From NCBI GenBank assembly GCA_002304855.1, contig DBPJ01000010.1:1-13099 (forward strand): a DNA stretch of 13,099 bases, read 5' to 3'. Positions 6,787 through 13,099 of this stretch are shown here, one piece after another. The position numbers were made by a program, and so were the translations under genes. Source of the DNA: Caryophanales bacterium UBA1423. GTDB lineage: Bacteria; Bacillota_I; Bacilli_A; RF39; UBA660. Position 1 is the first letter of the stretch. Every line of letters begins with the position of its first letter. The notes beneath the pieces are model-generated. The model had not been told where the DNA came from. It made no database searches and saw nothing but the letters and a program-made list of their open reading frames with translations.

Positions 6787-6815
6787 TTGACAAATTGCTC
6801 TTTATAATTTAATAT
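6787..6815 (+). promoter_or_regulatory. Promoter of the tRNA cluster
   Basis: A consensus -35 TTGACA (6787-6792) is followed after 17 bp by TAATAT (6810-6815). The predicted start is near 6822, a few bases before tRNA-Asn. A TATAAT at 6803-6808 is only 10 bp from the -35 and is not usable with it. Confidence 0.75.
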
Positions 6816-6823
6816 TAAAGAGC
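6797..6823. repeat. Inverted repeat overlapping the tRNA promoter
   Basis: GCTCTTTA (6797-6804) and TAAAGAGC (6816-6823) form an 8-bp inverted repeat whose 11-base spacer contains the -10 box. No T run follows, so it is not a standard terminator for the previous gene. Confidence 0.55.
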
Positions 6824-6828
6824 ATTCT

Positions 6829-6905
6829 GCCTCCATAGCTCAGTTGGTTAGAGCATTTGACTGTTAATCAAAGGGTCCCAGGTTCGAGTCCTGGTGGGGG
6901 CGCCA
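6829..6905 (+). tRNA. tRNA-Asn (anticodon GTT)
   Basis: A complete cloverleaf of 77 bases with encoded CCA. The acceptor arm GCCTCCA pairs with TGGGGGC (one T-G pair). The anticodon stem TTTGA/TCAAA encloses CTGTTAA with GTT at 6863-6865. The T arm is CCAGG-TTCGAGT-CCTGG. It is the first of three tRNAs in one transcript. Confidence 0.97.
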
Positions 6906-6913
6906 TTATAAAT

Positions 6914-6990
6914 GGCCCGTTGGTGAAGTGGTTTAACACACATGCCTTTCACGCATGCATTCATGGGTTCAAATCCCGTACGGGTCACCA
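6914..6990 (+). tRNA. tRNA-Glu (anticodon TTC)
   Basis: A complete cloverleaf of 77 bases with encoded CCA. The acceptor arm GGCCCGT pairs with ACGGGTC (one G-T pair). The anticodon stem CATGC/GCATG encloses CTTTCAC with TTC at 6948-6950. The T loop is TTCAAAT. It starts eight bases after tRNA-Asn. Confidence 0.96.
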
Positions 6991-6994
6991 CTTT

Positions 6995-7085
6995 GGAGCA
7001 GTACTCAAGAGGCTGAAGAGGCGTCCCTGCTAAGGACGTAGATCGGGTAACCGGTGCGAGAGTTCAAATCTCTCCTGCTCCGCCA
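6995..7085 (+). tRNA. tRNA-Ser (anticodon GCT)
   Basis: A class II tRNA of 91 bases with encoded CCA. The acceptor arm GGAGCAG pairs with CTGCTCC. The anticodon stem CGTCC/GGACG encloses CTGCTAA with GCT at 7029-7031. A long variable arm lies between 7039 and 7060, as expected for tRNA-Ser, and the T arm is GAGAG-TTCAAAT-CTCTC. It starts four bases after tRNA-Glu. Confidence 0.97.
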
Positions 7086-7094
7086 TCAATTTTT

Positions 7095-7119
7095 AACTGA
7101 GATAATCAGTTTTTTTTTA
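7095..7119 (+). terminator. Terminator of the tRNA cluster
   Basis: A short stem, AACTGA (7095-7100) with TCAGTT (7106-7111), has the loop GATAA and is followed by a run of T's to 7118. The stem is only six pairs, but the T run is strong. Confidence 0.75.
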
Positions 7120-7148
7120 TTTTCAAAATTGAATTATTATGATATGAT
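7120..7148 (+). promoter_or_regulatory. gmk promoter
   Basis: The -10 TATGAT (7143-7148) carries the extended TG (7140-7141). It is 17 bp from a partial -35 TTTTCA (7120-7125), which begins right after the tRNA terminator. Transcription would start near 7155. Confidence 0.55.
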
Positions 7149-7172
7149 ATTATCAATAGTGAGGTAGGGAGT

Positions 7173-7718
7173 ATGAATAAAAATAAACTATTAATTATTA
7201 CTGGTAAAAGTTGTAGTGGCAAAAACACCTTGGCTAACAGAATAAAACAACATTATGATGTTCATAAAGCCTTATCATTTACTACTAGACCCATGAGACC
7301 TGGTGAAGAGCAGGGTAAAGACTATATGTTTATTACCTTTGATGATTTTTTTGAATTAGAACGCCAAAACAAATTACTTGAATCGATTGAATATCATGGT
7401 AATCGTTATGGCTTGAGTGAATATAGTTTTGATTTTAATAAAGATAATATTGCGATTGTTGATCCTGAGGGAATTGAACAATTAAGAAAGAATTTAAGTA
7501 ATCGTTTTGAAATTATTACTGTATTACTGGATGCTCCAGATGAAGTCATTTTAGAGCGCTTTAAAAATCGGGGCGATGATCCTGAAGATGCTAAACGTCG
7601 CTTTATCAAAGATAAAGAAATGTTTAATCCTCAAATAGTTCCTCATGATATTTATGTTATGTATCCTGACGAATTAGATTATCATAGTATATTTAAAAAA
7701 GCATTAAAAAAAGCCTAA
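7173..7718 (+). CDS. gmk: Guanylate kinase
   Basis: It phosphorylates GMP to GDP with ATP in the cytoplasm. The 181 residues are shorter than the usual ~205. The P-loop is GKSCSGKNT (11-19). The GMP-binding set is intact by position: Ser35, Arg39 and Arg42 in SFTTRPMRPGE, Tyr51, Glu70, and Tyr79 in GNRYG. The lid region is FKNRGDDPEDAKRRF (130-144). One oddity is Asn18 after the P-loop Lys, where Ser or Thr normally coordinates Mg. The C-terminus is reduced. A second, canonical gmk elsewhere in the genome would make this a paralogue; the window cannot decide that. The ribosome site is GAGGT (7161-7165), seven bases before ATG. The gene is monocistronic between the tRNA cluster and a bidirectional terminator. 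Confidence 0.88.
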   Translation: MNKNKLLIITGKSCSGKNTLANRIKQHYDVHKALSFTTRPMRPGEEQGKDYMFITFDDFFELERQNKLLESIEYHGNRYGLSEYSFDFNKDNIAIVDPEGIEQLRKNLSNRFEIITVLLDAPDEVILERFKNRGDDPEDAKRRFIKDKEMFNPQIVPHDIYVMYPDELDYHSIFKKALKKA

Positions 7719-7736
7719 CAGTTGTTGGGCTTTTTT
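7707..7736. terminator. Bidirectional terminator between gmk and the ZnuA-like gene
   Basis: A 13-pair stem (7707-7719 with 7724-7736, one T-G wobble) with loop AGTT has an A-rich left arm and a T-rich right arm. The gmk stop codon (7716-7718) lies inside the stem, and the minus-strand gene stop (7735-7737) overlaps its end. Confidence 0.88.
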
Positions 7737-8604
7737 ATTTATATAATTCTTGTTTTAATAATTCTAAATTCTTTTTAGTTAAAGTAATATAATCTTCCTT
7801 ATTATTGCGTTCTTCTTCAGTAATATTGTTAATTGCATTTAAATGAATTAATGACACATTAGAATTAGTTGCTAATATATCTTTTATAATATCGTTTGGT
7901 TCTTCACCTTGTTTTATATATATATATTTTATCTTATTAGTATTGATTAACTCTTTAACATCAGCAATCGTTTTATCATTTAAGTTCTCATTATCTTCTA
8001 ATGAAATGATTGTTAAGTTATATTTTTCAAGATATTTAAATATATCGTCGGCTACCACAATCGTTTTAAATGGAGCATTTTCAACCGCTAATTTTATTTC
8101 AGCATCTAATTCTGATATATTTATTTTTAATTGATTATAATTATCATCAATTTCTTTTTTTAAGTATGGATTAGAAATATATTCATGAAAGCCATTTCTA
8201 ATATTTTGAGATATCATCAATAAATTAGAAGGATTTAGCCACAATTCTTCGCTTGAACTATTATATTCCATTCCCATTGTAGCATCAATAATTTTAATCT
8301 TTTTATTTTGATTAATCATATCAATGGCATAATCAGTTTCATGACTAAGTCCATTATAAATAAATAGATCACTCTTACTATAATCATTAACTTGTTTTTC
8401 AGTTAAAAAATAATCGTTAGGATTAATGCCATCTGGATATATACTAGTGATTGTAGCATGATCTTTATATAAGGTAGTGATAATATATTCAAATGGATAG
8501 CTACTGGTATATATTGAAATACCATCCATTGTATCAGTTTTGATACAACCATTAAGGTTTAATGATAAAGAAAGGACGATCAACAATAAACCTAATTTTT
8601 TCAT
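7735..8604 (-). CDS. ZnuA/TroA-like substrate-binding lipoprotein with altered metal site
   Basis: The 289-residue lipoprotein has a signal peptide ending in LNGC (Cys20). It then follows the layout of cluster A-I metal-binding proteins: ISIYTSSYPFEYI, SIYPDGINPNDYFLT (54-68), SDLFIYNGLSHE (78-89), EELWLNPSNLL (119-129), a long linker helix (about 141-176), IVVADDIFKYLEKYNL (182-197), and IADVKELI with IYIKQGEEP near 230. In zinc or manganese binders the three classical His ligands fall in PHxYEP, DPHxW and HDAFxY. By eye these positions are Asn63, Glu120 and Asp186 here. The ligand is therefore uncertain. No permease or ATPase gene is next to it. The ATG overlaps the yidD stop (ATGA), and AAGGGAG lies six bases upstream, so it is cotranscribed with yidD. 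Confidence 0.82.
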   Translation of the reverse strand: MKKLGLLLIVLSLSLNLNGCIKTDTMDGISIYTSSYPFEYIITTLYKDHATITSIYPDGINPNDYFLTEKQVNDYSKSDLFIYNGLSHETDYAIDMINQNKKIKIIDATMGMEYNSSSEELWLNPSNLLMISQNIRNGFHEYISNPYLKKEIDDNYNQLKINISELDAEIKLAVENAPFKTIVVADDIFKYLEKYNLTIISLEDNENLNDKTIADVKELINTNKIKYIYIKQGEEPNDIIKDILATNSNVSLIHLNAINNITEEERNNKEDYITLTKKNLELLKQELYK

Positions 8605-8822
8605 AATTTTCTCCCTTCTGGTACTGGATCATAACCCCAAGTACCCCATGGATGACATCTAAGTATTCTTCTTAAGGTTAGATAACATCCTTTAATTACT
8701 CCGTGCTTTTGAATTGCTATTATACCATAATCAGAACAACTAGGAAGATGTCGGCAGTTATCATGCCATGGTCCTGGAATAATTTTATATAACCTTATTA
8801 AATAAACTAATATATAACGCAT
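8601..8822 (-). CDS. yidD: YidD membrane protein insertion efficiency factor
   Basis: This is a small inner-face membrane-associated protein linked to YidC-dependent insertion. The 73 residues contain the complete family pattern: an amphipathic N-terminus (MRYILVYLIRLYKIIPGP), then CRHLPSCSDYGIIAIQKHG (23-41), and KGCYLTLRRILRCHPWG with GYDPVP at the end. The conserved cysteines (Cys23, Cys29, Cys56) are present. The ribosome site AGGTGG lies four bases before ATG 8822. In many bacteria yidD sits beside rnpA and yidC; here it is instead coupled by a 4-base stop/start overlap to a ZnuA-like lipoprotein gene, and it is divergent from rnc. Confidence 0.96.
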   Translation of the reverse strand: MRYILVYLIRLYKIIPGPWHDNCRHLPSCSDYGIIAIQKHGVIKGCYLTLRRILRCHPWGTWGYDPVPEGRKL

Positions 8823-8837
8823 TTAACCACCTATATA

Positions 8838-8866
8838 AGTATACGATATTTTACTAAATTTGTAAA
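8838..8866 (-). promoter_or_regulatory. yidD promoter
   Basis: On the minus strand, -35 TTTACA (8866-8861) and -10 TATACT (8843-8838) are 17 bp apart. Transcription would start near 8831, almost at the AGGTGG ribosome site (8831-8826), so the leader is only about ten bases. Confidence 0.75.
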
Positions 8867-8893
8867 TTTAAATATATCCAATAGATATTTATT

Positions 8894-8902
8894 TGCTATA
8901 AT
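8894..8902 (+). promoter_or_regulatory. rnc promoter, extended -10
   Basis: TGCTATAAT is a full extended -10. A second TATAAT follows directly at 8903-8908. The -35 region (8874-8879) is weak. The start would be near 8909, at the AGGTG ribosome site. The 97-base gap between yidD and rnc holds this promoter and that of yidD, and I see nothing else in it. Confidence 0.65.
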
Positions 8903-8919
8903 TATAATAGGTGATTTAT

Positions 8920-9582
8920 ATGATGATATTAAATCAATTTAATATCAAATCTAACAATAAAGAACTATATGAAACAGCTTTTTCACATTCATCATATGTT
9001 AATGAAACTGGTGCTACCGCTAATTATGAACGATTAGAATTTTTAGGTGATGCTGTTTTAGATTTAGTTATCAGTGATTATTTTTATAATAGTACTGATT
9101 ATGAAGAAGGGCAGATGACTAAACTTAGAGCATCATATGTTTGTGAGAATGCTCTATATGAATATGCTATTAAATTAGGTCTATCTAACTATATTAAATT
9201 AGGACATGGTGAAGAATTAAGTGGTGGTAAATATCGTAAAACTATTTTAGCTGATATCTTTGAAGCTTTTATTGGTGCTGTTTATGTCGATCAGGGTTAT
9301 GATAAAGTTAAAGAAATTATTTATCAAACGGTTATTCCCTATATTGAAAGAGGCGATACTAACTTTCTAAATGACTATAAATCAATTCTACAAGAATTAG
9401 TGCAAACTACGCAAAAATCAGTTGAATATGAAATATTAGAAGAAAAGGGTCCATCTCACAATCGTATCTTTACCGTAGCAGCAAAAGTGGATAATATTAT
9501 TTATGGTACTGGGACAGCTAGTAGTAAGAAAGAAGCTGAACAAGAAGCAGCTAAAAATGCGATGGCTAAACTAGCTAAATAA
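8920..9582 (+). CDS. rnc: Ribonuclease III
   Basis: It cleaves double-stranded RNA, including the rRNA precursor. The 220 residues match the family. The RNase III signature ERLEFLGDA (37-45) supplies the acidic residues Glu37, Glu40 and Asp44. The second metal-binding pair is Asp112 and Glu115 in ADIFEAFIGAVY. A double-stranded RNA-binding domain follows from DYKSILQELVQ (152 onward) through GPSHNRIFTVAAKV to GTGTASSKKEAEQEAAKNAM. A GTG at 8911 is in frame but lies within the ribosome site AGGTG (8909-8913). ATG 8920 has the right spacing and ATG 8923 is a close alternative. rnc followed by smc is a common order in Firmicutes, but a terminator and a new promoter separate them here. Confidence 0.96.
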   Translation: MMILNQFNIKSNNKELYETAFSHSSYVNETGATANYERLEFLGDAVLDLVISDYFYNSTDYEEGQMTKLRASYVCENALYEYAIKLGLSNYIKLGHGEELSGGKYRKTILADIFEAFIGAVYVDQGYDKVKEIIYQTVIPYIERGDTNFLNDYKSILQELVQTTQKSVEYEILEEKGPSHNRIFTVAAKVDNIIYGTGTASSKKEAEQEAAKNAMAKLAK

Positions 9583-9591
9583 TATAAAAAT

Positions 9592-9622
9592 AAACTCCTC
9601 ATAATGAGGAGTTTTATTGTTT
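9592..9622 (+). terminator. rnc terminator
   Basis: A perfect stem, AAACTCCTC (9592-9600) with GAGGAGTTT (9606-9614), has the loop ATAAT and is followed by TATTGTTT. The T-rich tail contains the -35 box of the smc promoter. Confidence 0.85.
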
Positions 9623-9645
9623 TCAAAATTAAAATATAGTATAAT
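9617..9645 (+). promoter_or_regulatory. smc promoter
   Basis: -35 TTGTTT (9617-9622) and -10 TATAAT (9640-9645) are 17 bp apart. The -35 lies in the tail of the rnc terminator. The predicted start is near 9652, and AAGGGTGA (9663-9670) precedes ATG 9675. Confidence 0.7.
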
Positions 9646-9674
9646 CTAAATAGTTTGATGACAAGGGTGATAGC

Positions 9675-12635
9675 ATGTACTTGAAGGAAATAAAATTGTT
9701 AGGATTTAAATCGTTTGCCGATAAAACTGACATTACTTTTGATAAAGGCATTAGTTGTATTGTTGGACCTAATGGGGCTGGTAAAAGTAATATTGTTGAT
9801 GCAGTTCGTTGGGTATTAGGTGAGCAATCAGTTAAATCACTTCGCGGTGAAGGAGCTATGAGTGATGTCATTTTTTCTGGTAGTAAAAGTCGTGATCATT
9901 TAAATGTTGCCTCAGTTGAATTAATCTTTGATAATTATGATAAATATTTACCGGTTGATTATACTTTAGTATCAGTTAAGCGAAAAGTATATGTGACTGG
10001 TGAGAATGAATATTTTTTAAATGGTGAGCAGTGTCGCTTAAAAGATATTATCGATTTATTGGCTGATAGTGGTATGGGTAAAGCCTCATTTAATATTATT
10101 TCTCAAGGTGAAATCAGCCATATTATCAACAGTCGTCCTGAAGAACGTAGGGTTATTTTTGAAGAAGCAGCCGGTGTATTAAAATATAAAAGACGTAAAG
10201 AAGAAGCTATTAGAAAGATAGAAAGAACTAATGAAAATTTAAATAGAGTAAATGACATTATTCAAGAATTAGAACCTAATTTAATACCATTAAAAGAACA
10301 GAGTGAAAAAGCCAAAGAATATTTAGATATCAAAAAAGAATTAGAATCAATTGAAATAGCATTGATTGTTCATGATATTGATAATCTTAATTATGAGTAT
10401 CAAGAGACTAAAAAGCAAATTGAAAAGTTAACTGAAGAACTTATAACCTTAAGTGCTAAGACTACTACTGAAGGAACTGATATTGAAAAAGAAAAAGGTG
10501 AACTACAACAAATTGATCGTGAGCTTTATGAAGCCCAACAAGAGTTAGTGGAATTAAGCAGTAAAGCTGAAAAATTAAATGCCCAAAGACAAATGATAAC
10601 TGAACGTAAAAAATATGATAAAAAAGATGCTAAAATTCATGATAATGTTATTAAATTAACAGAAGAAAAATTAAAGTTAACTAATGACATATATAGCCTT
10701 GAAAATGATATCAGTAGTAATAAAGAAACAATTGATGAATATGATAAAAATATCAATCTTTTAACTTTAGCATTAAATGATTTAAGAAAAGAAAGAATTG
10801 AACTTATTAATGAATTAGATAACCAAAAACATCAAGAACGAGAATTGAATCATAAAATTGAATTACTAAGAAATGCAATTGAAAATGATACTGGTCTTAA
10901 TAGTGCTGTTCGTCATGTTATTAACAATCCTAAATTGGATGGTATTCATGGTGTTATTGGAAAATTAATTGATGTTAAGGAAAAATATGCTTTAGCGATT
11001 GAAACTAGTTTAGGACCAAGTATGCAATTTATTGTGGTTGATAATGAAACTAAGGCTAAAGAGTGTATCAATTATTTAAAAAATAACAATTTAGGTAGAG
11101 CTACTTTCTTTCCTTTAAATGTCATAACTCCTAGAGGAATTGATAATCATACGCTTGAAAAAATATTTGATCATCCTGATTATCTTGGTTGTGCTGCTGA
11201 TTTTGTTAAATATGATCAAAAATATCGTAACATCATTTTAAATCAATTAGGTAATGTCTTATTAGCAACTGATATTGATGCTGCCAATAAAATAAGTAAA
11301 TTGATTAACTATCAATATAAAATAGTCACTTTAGATGGTGAATTAGTCCATGTTGGTGGTTCAATTACTGGTGGTGCTTATAAGCGTTCTAATGGTATGA
11401 TTAGAGAAAAATATGAATTAGAAGGTATGCTAAGACAAGTTACTAGTATTGTCAATAACTATCAAAAAATAGAACTAAAAATTAAAGATTTGGATAAACA
11501 AATAAAAGAACAAGAAGATAGTATTTTTAACCTAAATAGTAAAAGAGTAAGTTGTGAAGAAAGTAACAATAGTAAGCTTAATTTATTAAATCAATATAAA
11601 GCAGAGTTAGAAGCTATTGATAATGAATTAAATGATTTAGATAGTATCATCAATGATGCTATTGATAAAGAAGAGGCTAAGGTAGTAGATGCTTACTATA
11701 AAATACTTAAAGAAAAGGAAGCAACGGCAAAAAAAATAGATAGACTAAGCCATAAACGCAATATTCTAATAAGTAAAATTGAAGAATTAGAAGCTTTAAT
11801 TCGTAGTAATAATAGTGCTTATAATAAAAAACAAGAAGAATTAAAAAATTTAGAAATTAAAGTAAATCGAATGGATGTCAAATTAGATACTTTATTAAAT
11901 AGTCTTAATGAAGAATATTCATTGACTTATGAAAAAGCTAAAGAAAATTATAAGTTAGAGATTGATGTTGATGAAGCCCGCATTAAAGTTAATACTAATA
12001 GAACTAAAATTAAGAGCTTTGGACTTATCAACTTAGGAGCTATTGAAGAATATGAGCGGATTAACAAACGATATACTTTCTTAACGACTCAAAAAGAAGA
12101 TTTAATTAAAGCTGAACAAACACTATTAGATATTATTAAAGAAATGGATACAGTAATGGAAGAAAATTTCATTACGACCTTTAGACAAATTCAAACTGAA
12201 TTTAAAACGGTCTTTAAAAAGTTATTTAGTGGTGGTCATGCGGAATTAAAGCTAACTAATCCGGACAATATATTAGAAACTGGCATTGATATTATTGCTT
12301 CACCACCAGGTAAAAAACTACAGCATTTATCATTATTATCCGGTGGCGAAAAAGCTTTAACGGCTATTGCTTTATTATTTGCCATCTTAAATACGCGACC
12401 AGTTCCATTCTGTCTCTTTGATGAAATAGAAGCTGCTTTAGATGAAGTGAATGTTGAAACTTTTGGTGAATATTTAAAGACCTATAAAGATAAGACGCAA
12501 TTTATTATTATTACTCACAAAAAGAAGACAATGGAATATGCTGATATTTTATATGGTATAACAATGCAAGAATCAGGTGTCAGTAAATTAGTTAGTGTCA
12601 AATTAGAAAATATTGACCATTATGTAACCAATTAA
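9675..12635 (+). CDS. smc: Chromosome segregation protein SMC
   Basis: SMC is the ATP-driven DNA-organising dimer that works with ScpA and ScpB. The N-terminal head has the Walker A GPNGAGKSN (31-39) and the conserved ISQGEI and FEEAAGVLKYK stretches (142-172). A first coiled coil (about 173-405) leads to the hinge (about 420-575) with HGVIGKL and the GGSITGG motif near 558-564. A second coiled coil runs to about 830. The C-terminal head has the signature LSGGEKALTAIALLFA (about 888-903) and the Walker B CLFDEIEAALDE (about 912-923). All ATPase motifs are intact. The length of 986 is about 200 residues below the usual ~1180, and the shortening is in the coiled coils, as also seen in Mollicutes. 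ftsY, often next in line, is not here; a convergent def follows. Confidence 0.98.
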   Translation: MYLKEIKLLGFKSFADKTDITFDKGISCIVGPNGAGKSNIVDAVRWVLGEQSVKSLRGEGAMSDVIFSGSKSRDHLNVASVELIFDNYDKYLPVDYTLVSVKRKVYVTGENEYFLNGEQCRLKDIIDLLADSGMGKASFNIISQGEISHIINSRPEERRVIFEEAAGVLKYKRRKEEAIRKIERTNENLNRVNDIIQELEPNLIPLKEQSEKAKEYLDIKKELESIEIALIVHDIDNLNYEYQETKKQIEKLTEELITLSAKTTTEGTDIEKEKGELQQIDRELYEAQQELVELSSKAEKLNAQRQMITERKKYDKKDAKIHDNVIKLTEEKLKLTNDIYSLENDISSNKETIDEYDKNINLLTLALNDLRKERIELINELDNQKHQERELNHKIELLRNAIENDTGLNSAVRHVINNPKLDGIHGVIGKLIDVKEKYALAIETSLGPSMQFIVVDNETKAKECINYLKNNNLGRATFFPLNVITPRGIDNHTLEKIFDHPDYLGCAADFVKYDQKYRNIILNQLGNVLLATDIDAANKISKLINYQYKIVTLDGELVHVGGSITGGAYKRSNGMIREKYELEGMLRQVTSIVNNYQKIELKIKDLDKQIKEQEDSIFNLNSKRVSCEESNNSKLNLLNQYKAELEAIDNELNDLDSIINDAIDKEEAKVVDAYYKILKEKEATAKKIDRLSHKRNILISKIEELEALIRSNNSAYNKKQEELKNLEIKVNRMDVKLDTLLNSLNEEYSLTYEKAKENYKLEIDVDEARIKVNTNRTKIKSFGLINLGAIEEYERINKRYTFLTTQKEDLIKAEQTLLDIIKEMDTVMEENFITTFRQIQTEFKTVFKKLFSGGHAELKLTNPDNILETGIDIIASPPGKKLQHLSLLSGGEKALTAIALLFAILNTRPVPFCLFDEIEAALDEVNVETFGEYLKTYKDKTQFIIITHKKKTMEYADILYGITMQESGVSKLVSVKLENIDHYVTN

Positions 12636-12642
12636 CACCTAA

Positions 12643-12672
12643 AAAAAGATTAGATAAAAATCTAATCTTTTT
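12643..12672. terminator. Bidirectional terminator between smc and def
   Basis: A perfect 13-bp stem (12643-12655 with 12660-12672) with loop AAAA has five A's at the left base and five T's at the right. It overlaps the def stop codon (12671-12673). Confidence 0.9.
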
Positions 12673-13099
12673 ATATTGCTCTTAATGTATCAGTATCTTT
12701 AAATGGATCCTCTTTATCTATTTTATCAATGAATAATATACCTTCTAAATGATCCATTTCATGTTGAAAAGCAATGGCTAATTCTTCTCTTGCTCTAACT
12801 TCTATTTCTTGGCCATGTTGATCATAACCTTTTATTGTTACTCTAGCATAGCGTGGAATAATACCTTCAATTTCACGATTGACACTTAGACAGCCTTCAC
12901 CACCTGAAGCATAAATCATTTCTTCAGAATGGCTAATTAACTTTGGATTGACAATCACATATTCTTTAAAACTATGGTCCTCTTGTTCATGAACAATGAC
13001 AAAATATCTTTTCATAATTCCTAATTGACAAGCAGCTAATCCCATACCTGGTCTAAGATCATATTTAATAGCTTTTTCTTCAATTTGGCTATTTCTTAA
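12671..13099 (-). CDS. def: Peptide deformylase (N-terminal end outside window)
   Basis: It removes the formyl group from the N-terminal Met of new proteins. The frame stays open to the window edge, giving 142 residues. The in-frame ATG at 13045 is not the true start, because it lies inside the conserved motif I (PGMGLAACQLG). Coding continues upstream with an IEEKAIKYDLR stretch. Motif II is EGCLS with the metal-binding Cys. Motif III is QHEMDHLEG with two His ligands and the catalytic Glu. All three motifs are intact. The C-terminal end is short (FIDKIDKEDPFKDTDTLRAI). Given the insert between motifs I and II (HEQEDHSFKEYVIVNPKLISHSEEMIYASGG), it looks like the Gram-positive type 2 form. 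It converges on smc. Confidence 0.95.
   Translation of the reverse strand, partial: LRNSQIEEKAIKYDLRPGMGLAACQLGIMKRYFVIVHEQEDHSFKEYVIVNPKLISHSEEMIYASGGEGCLSVNREIEGIIPRYARVTIKGYDQHGQEIEVRAREELAIAFQHEMDHLEGILFIDKIDKEDPFKDTDTLRAI

Noticed and set aside
6787-6808. TTGACA with TATAAT 10 bp away before the tRNAs
   Set aside because: The spacing is too short for a sigma-70 type promoter. TAATAT at 6810-6815 has the correct 17 bp.
7406-8134. Open frames at 7406-7609 (minus) and 7943-8134 (plus)
   Set aside because: They are opposite gmk and the ZnuA-like gene respectively and have no start signals or known patterns.
8855-8870. TAAATTT-GT-AAATTTA palindrome over the yidD -35
   Set aside because: It is made only of A/T around two bases in an AT-rich gap, so chance is a sufficient explanation.
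9629-9871. Minus-strand open frame over the start of smc
   Set aside because: It is antisense to the conserved SMC head domain and runs into the smc promoter.
1-13099. Mobile elements, CRISPR arrays, phage genes or defence systems
   Set aside because: I saw no transposase or integrase pattern, no terminal repeats and no regular repeat-spacer array. The three tRNAs are intact, with no integrase gene or duplicated tRNA end beside them.

Overview
The window is AT-rich chromosomal DNA (about 30% G+C by eye) from a low-GC Gram-positive bacterium. The gene content (CdaA/CdaR, YidD, three lipoproteins with lipobox signals, rnc followed by smc), the GG-rich ribosome binding sites and the short proteins suggest the Bacilli/Erysipelotrichia/Mollicutes-related part of the Firmicutes. 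Several proteins resemble ones I associate with uncultured gut Bacilli, but I cannot name a species. Trp is encoded by TGG, and TGA is used as a stop (yidD), so the genetic code looks standard and not the Mycoplasma one.

Layout. Positions 1-191 hold the C-terminal tail of an upstream gene. Next comes pyrG (CTP synthase) with its own promoter and a strong leader hairpin that looks like a CTP-sensing attenuator. A doubly anchored lipoprotein gene follows in the same unit. After a terminator, cdaA and cdaR overlap; they encode the cyclic-di-AMP synthase and its membrane regulator, and the usual third gene glmM is absent. A small DUF378-type membrane protein lies on the minus strand. It is divergent from a LolA-fold lipoprotein gene, and a perfect palindrome sits between the two putative promoters. 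A single-pass, cysteine-free thioredoxin-like protein follows, then a tRNA cluster (Asn-Glu-Ser) and a guanylate kinase. On the minus strand are yidD and a ZnuA/TroA-like binding lipoprotein joined by an ATGA overlap. Divergent from them are rnc and smc on the plus strand. The window ends inside def (peptide deformylase) on the minus strand.

How the genes fit together. Most of this is housekeeping: nucleotide supply (pyrG, gmk), c-di-AMP signalling (cdaA-cdaR), RNA processing (rnc), chromosome organisation (smc), translation (tRNAs, def) and the cell envelope (yidD and three lipoproteins). The DNA is compact. Intergenic gaps are short, three convergent gene pairs share bidirectional terminators that reach into stop codons, several promoters begin in or right after the previous terminator, and many promoters have extended -10 elements of the form TGnTATAAT.

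I see no mobile element, CRISPR array or phage gene, and no clearly new multi-gene system. The best leads are the pyrG leader, whose initiation region is a GA repeat rather than the GGG known from B. subtilis, the ZnuA-like protein with all three classical metal-binding histidines replaced, and the palindrome between the divergent genes near 5165.
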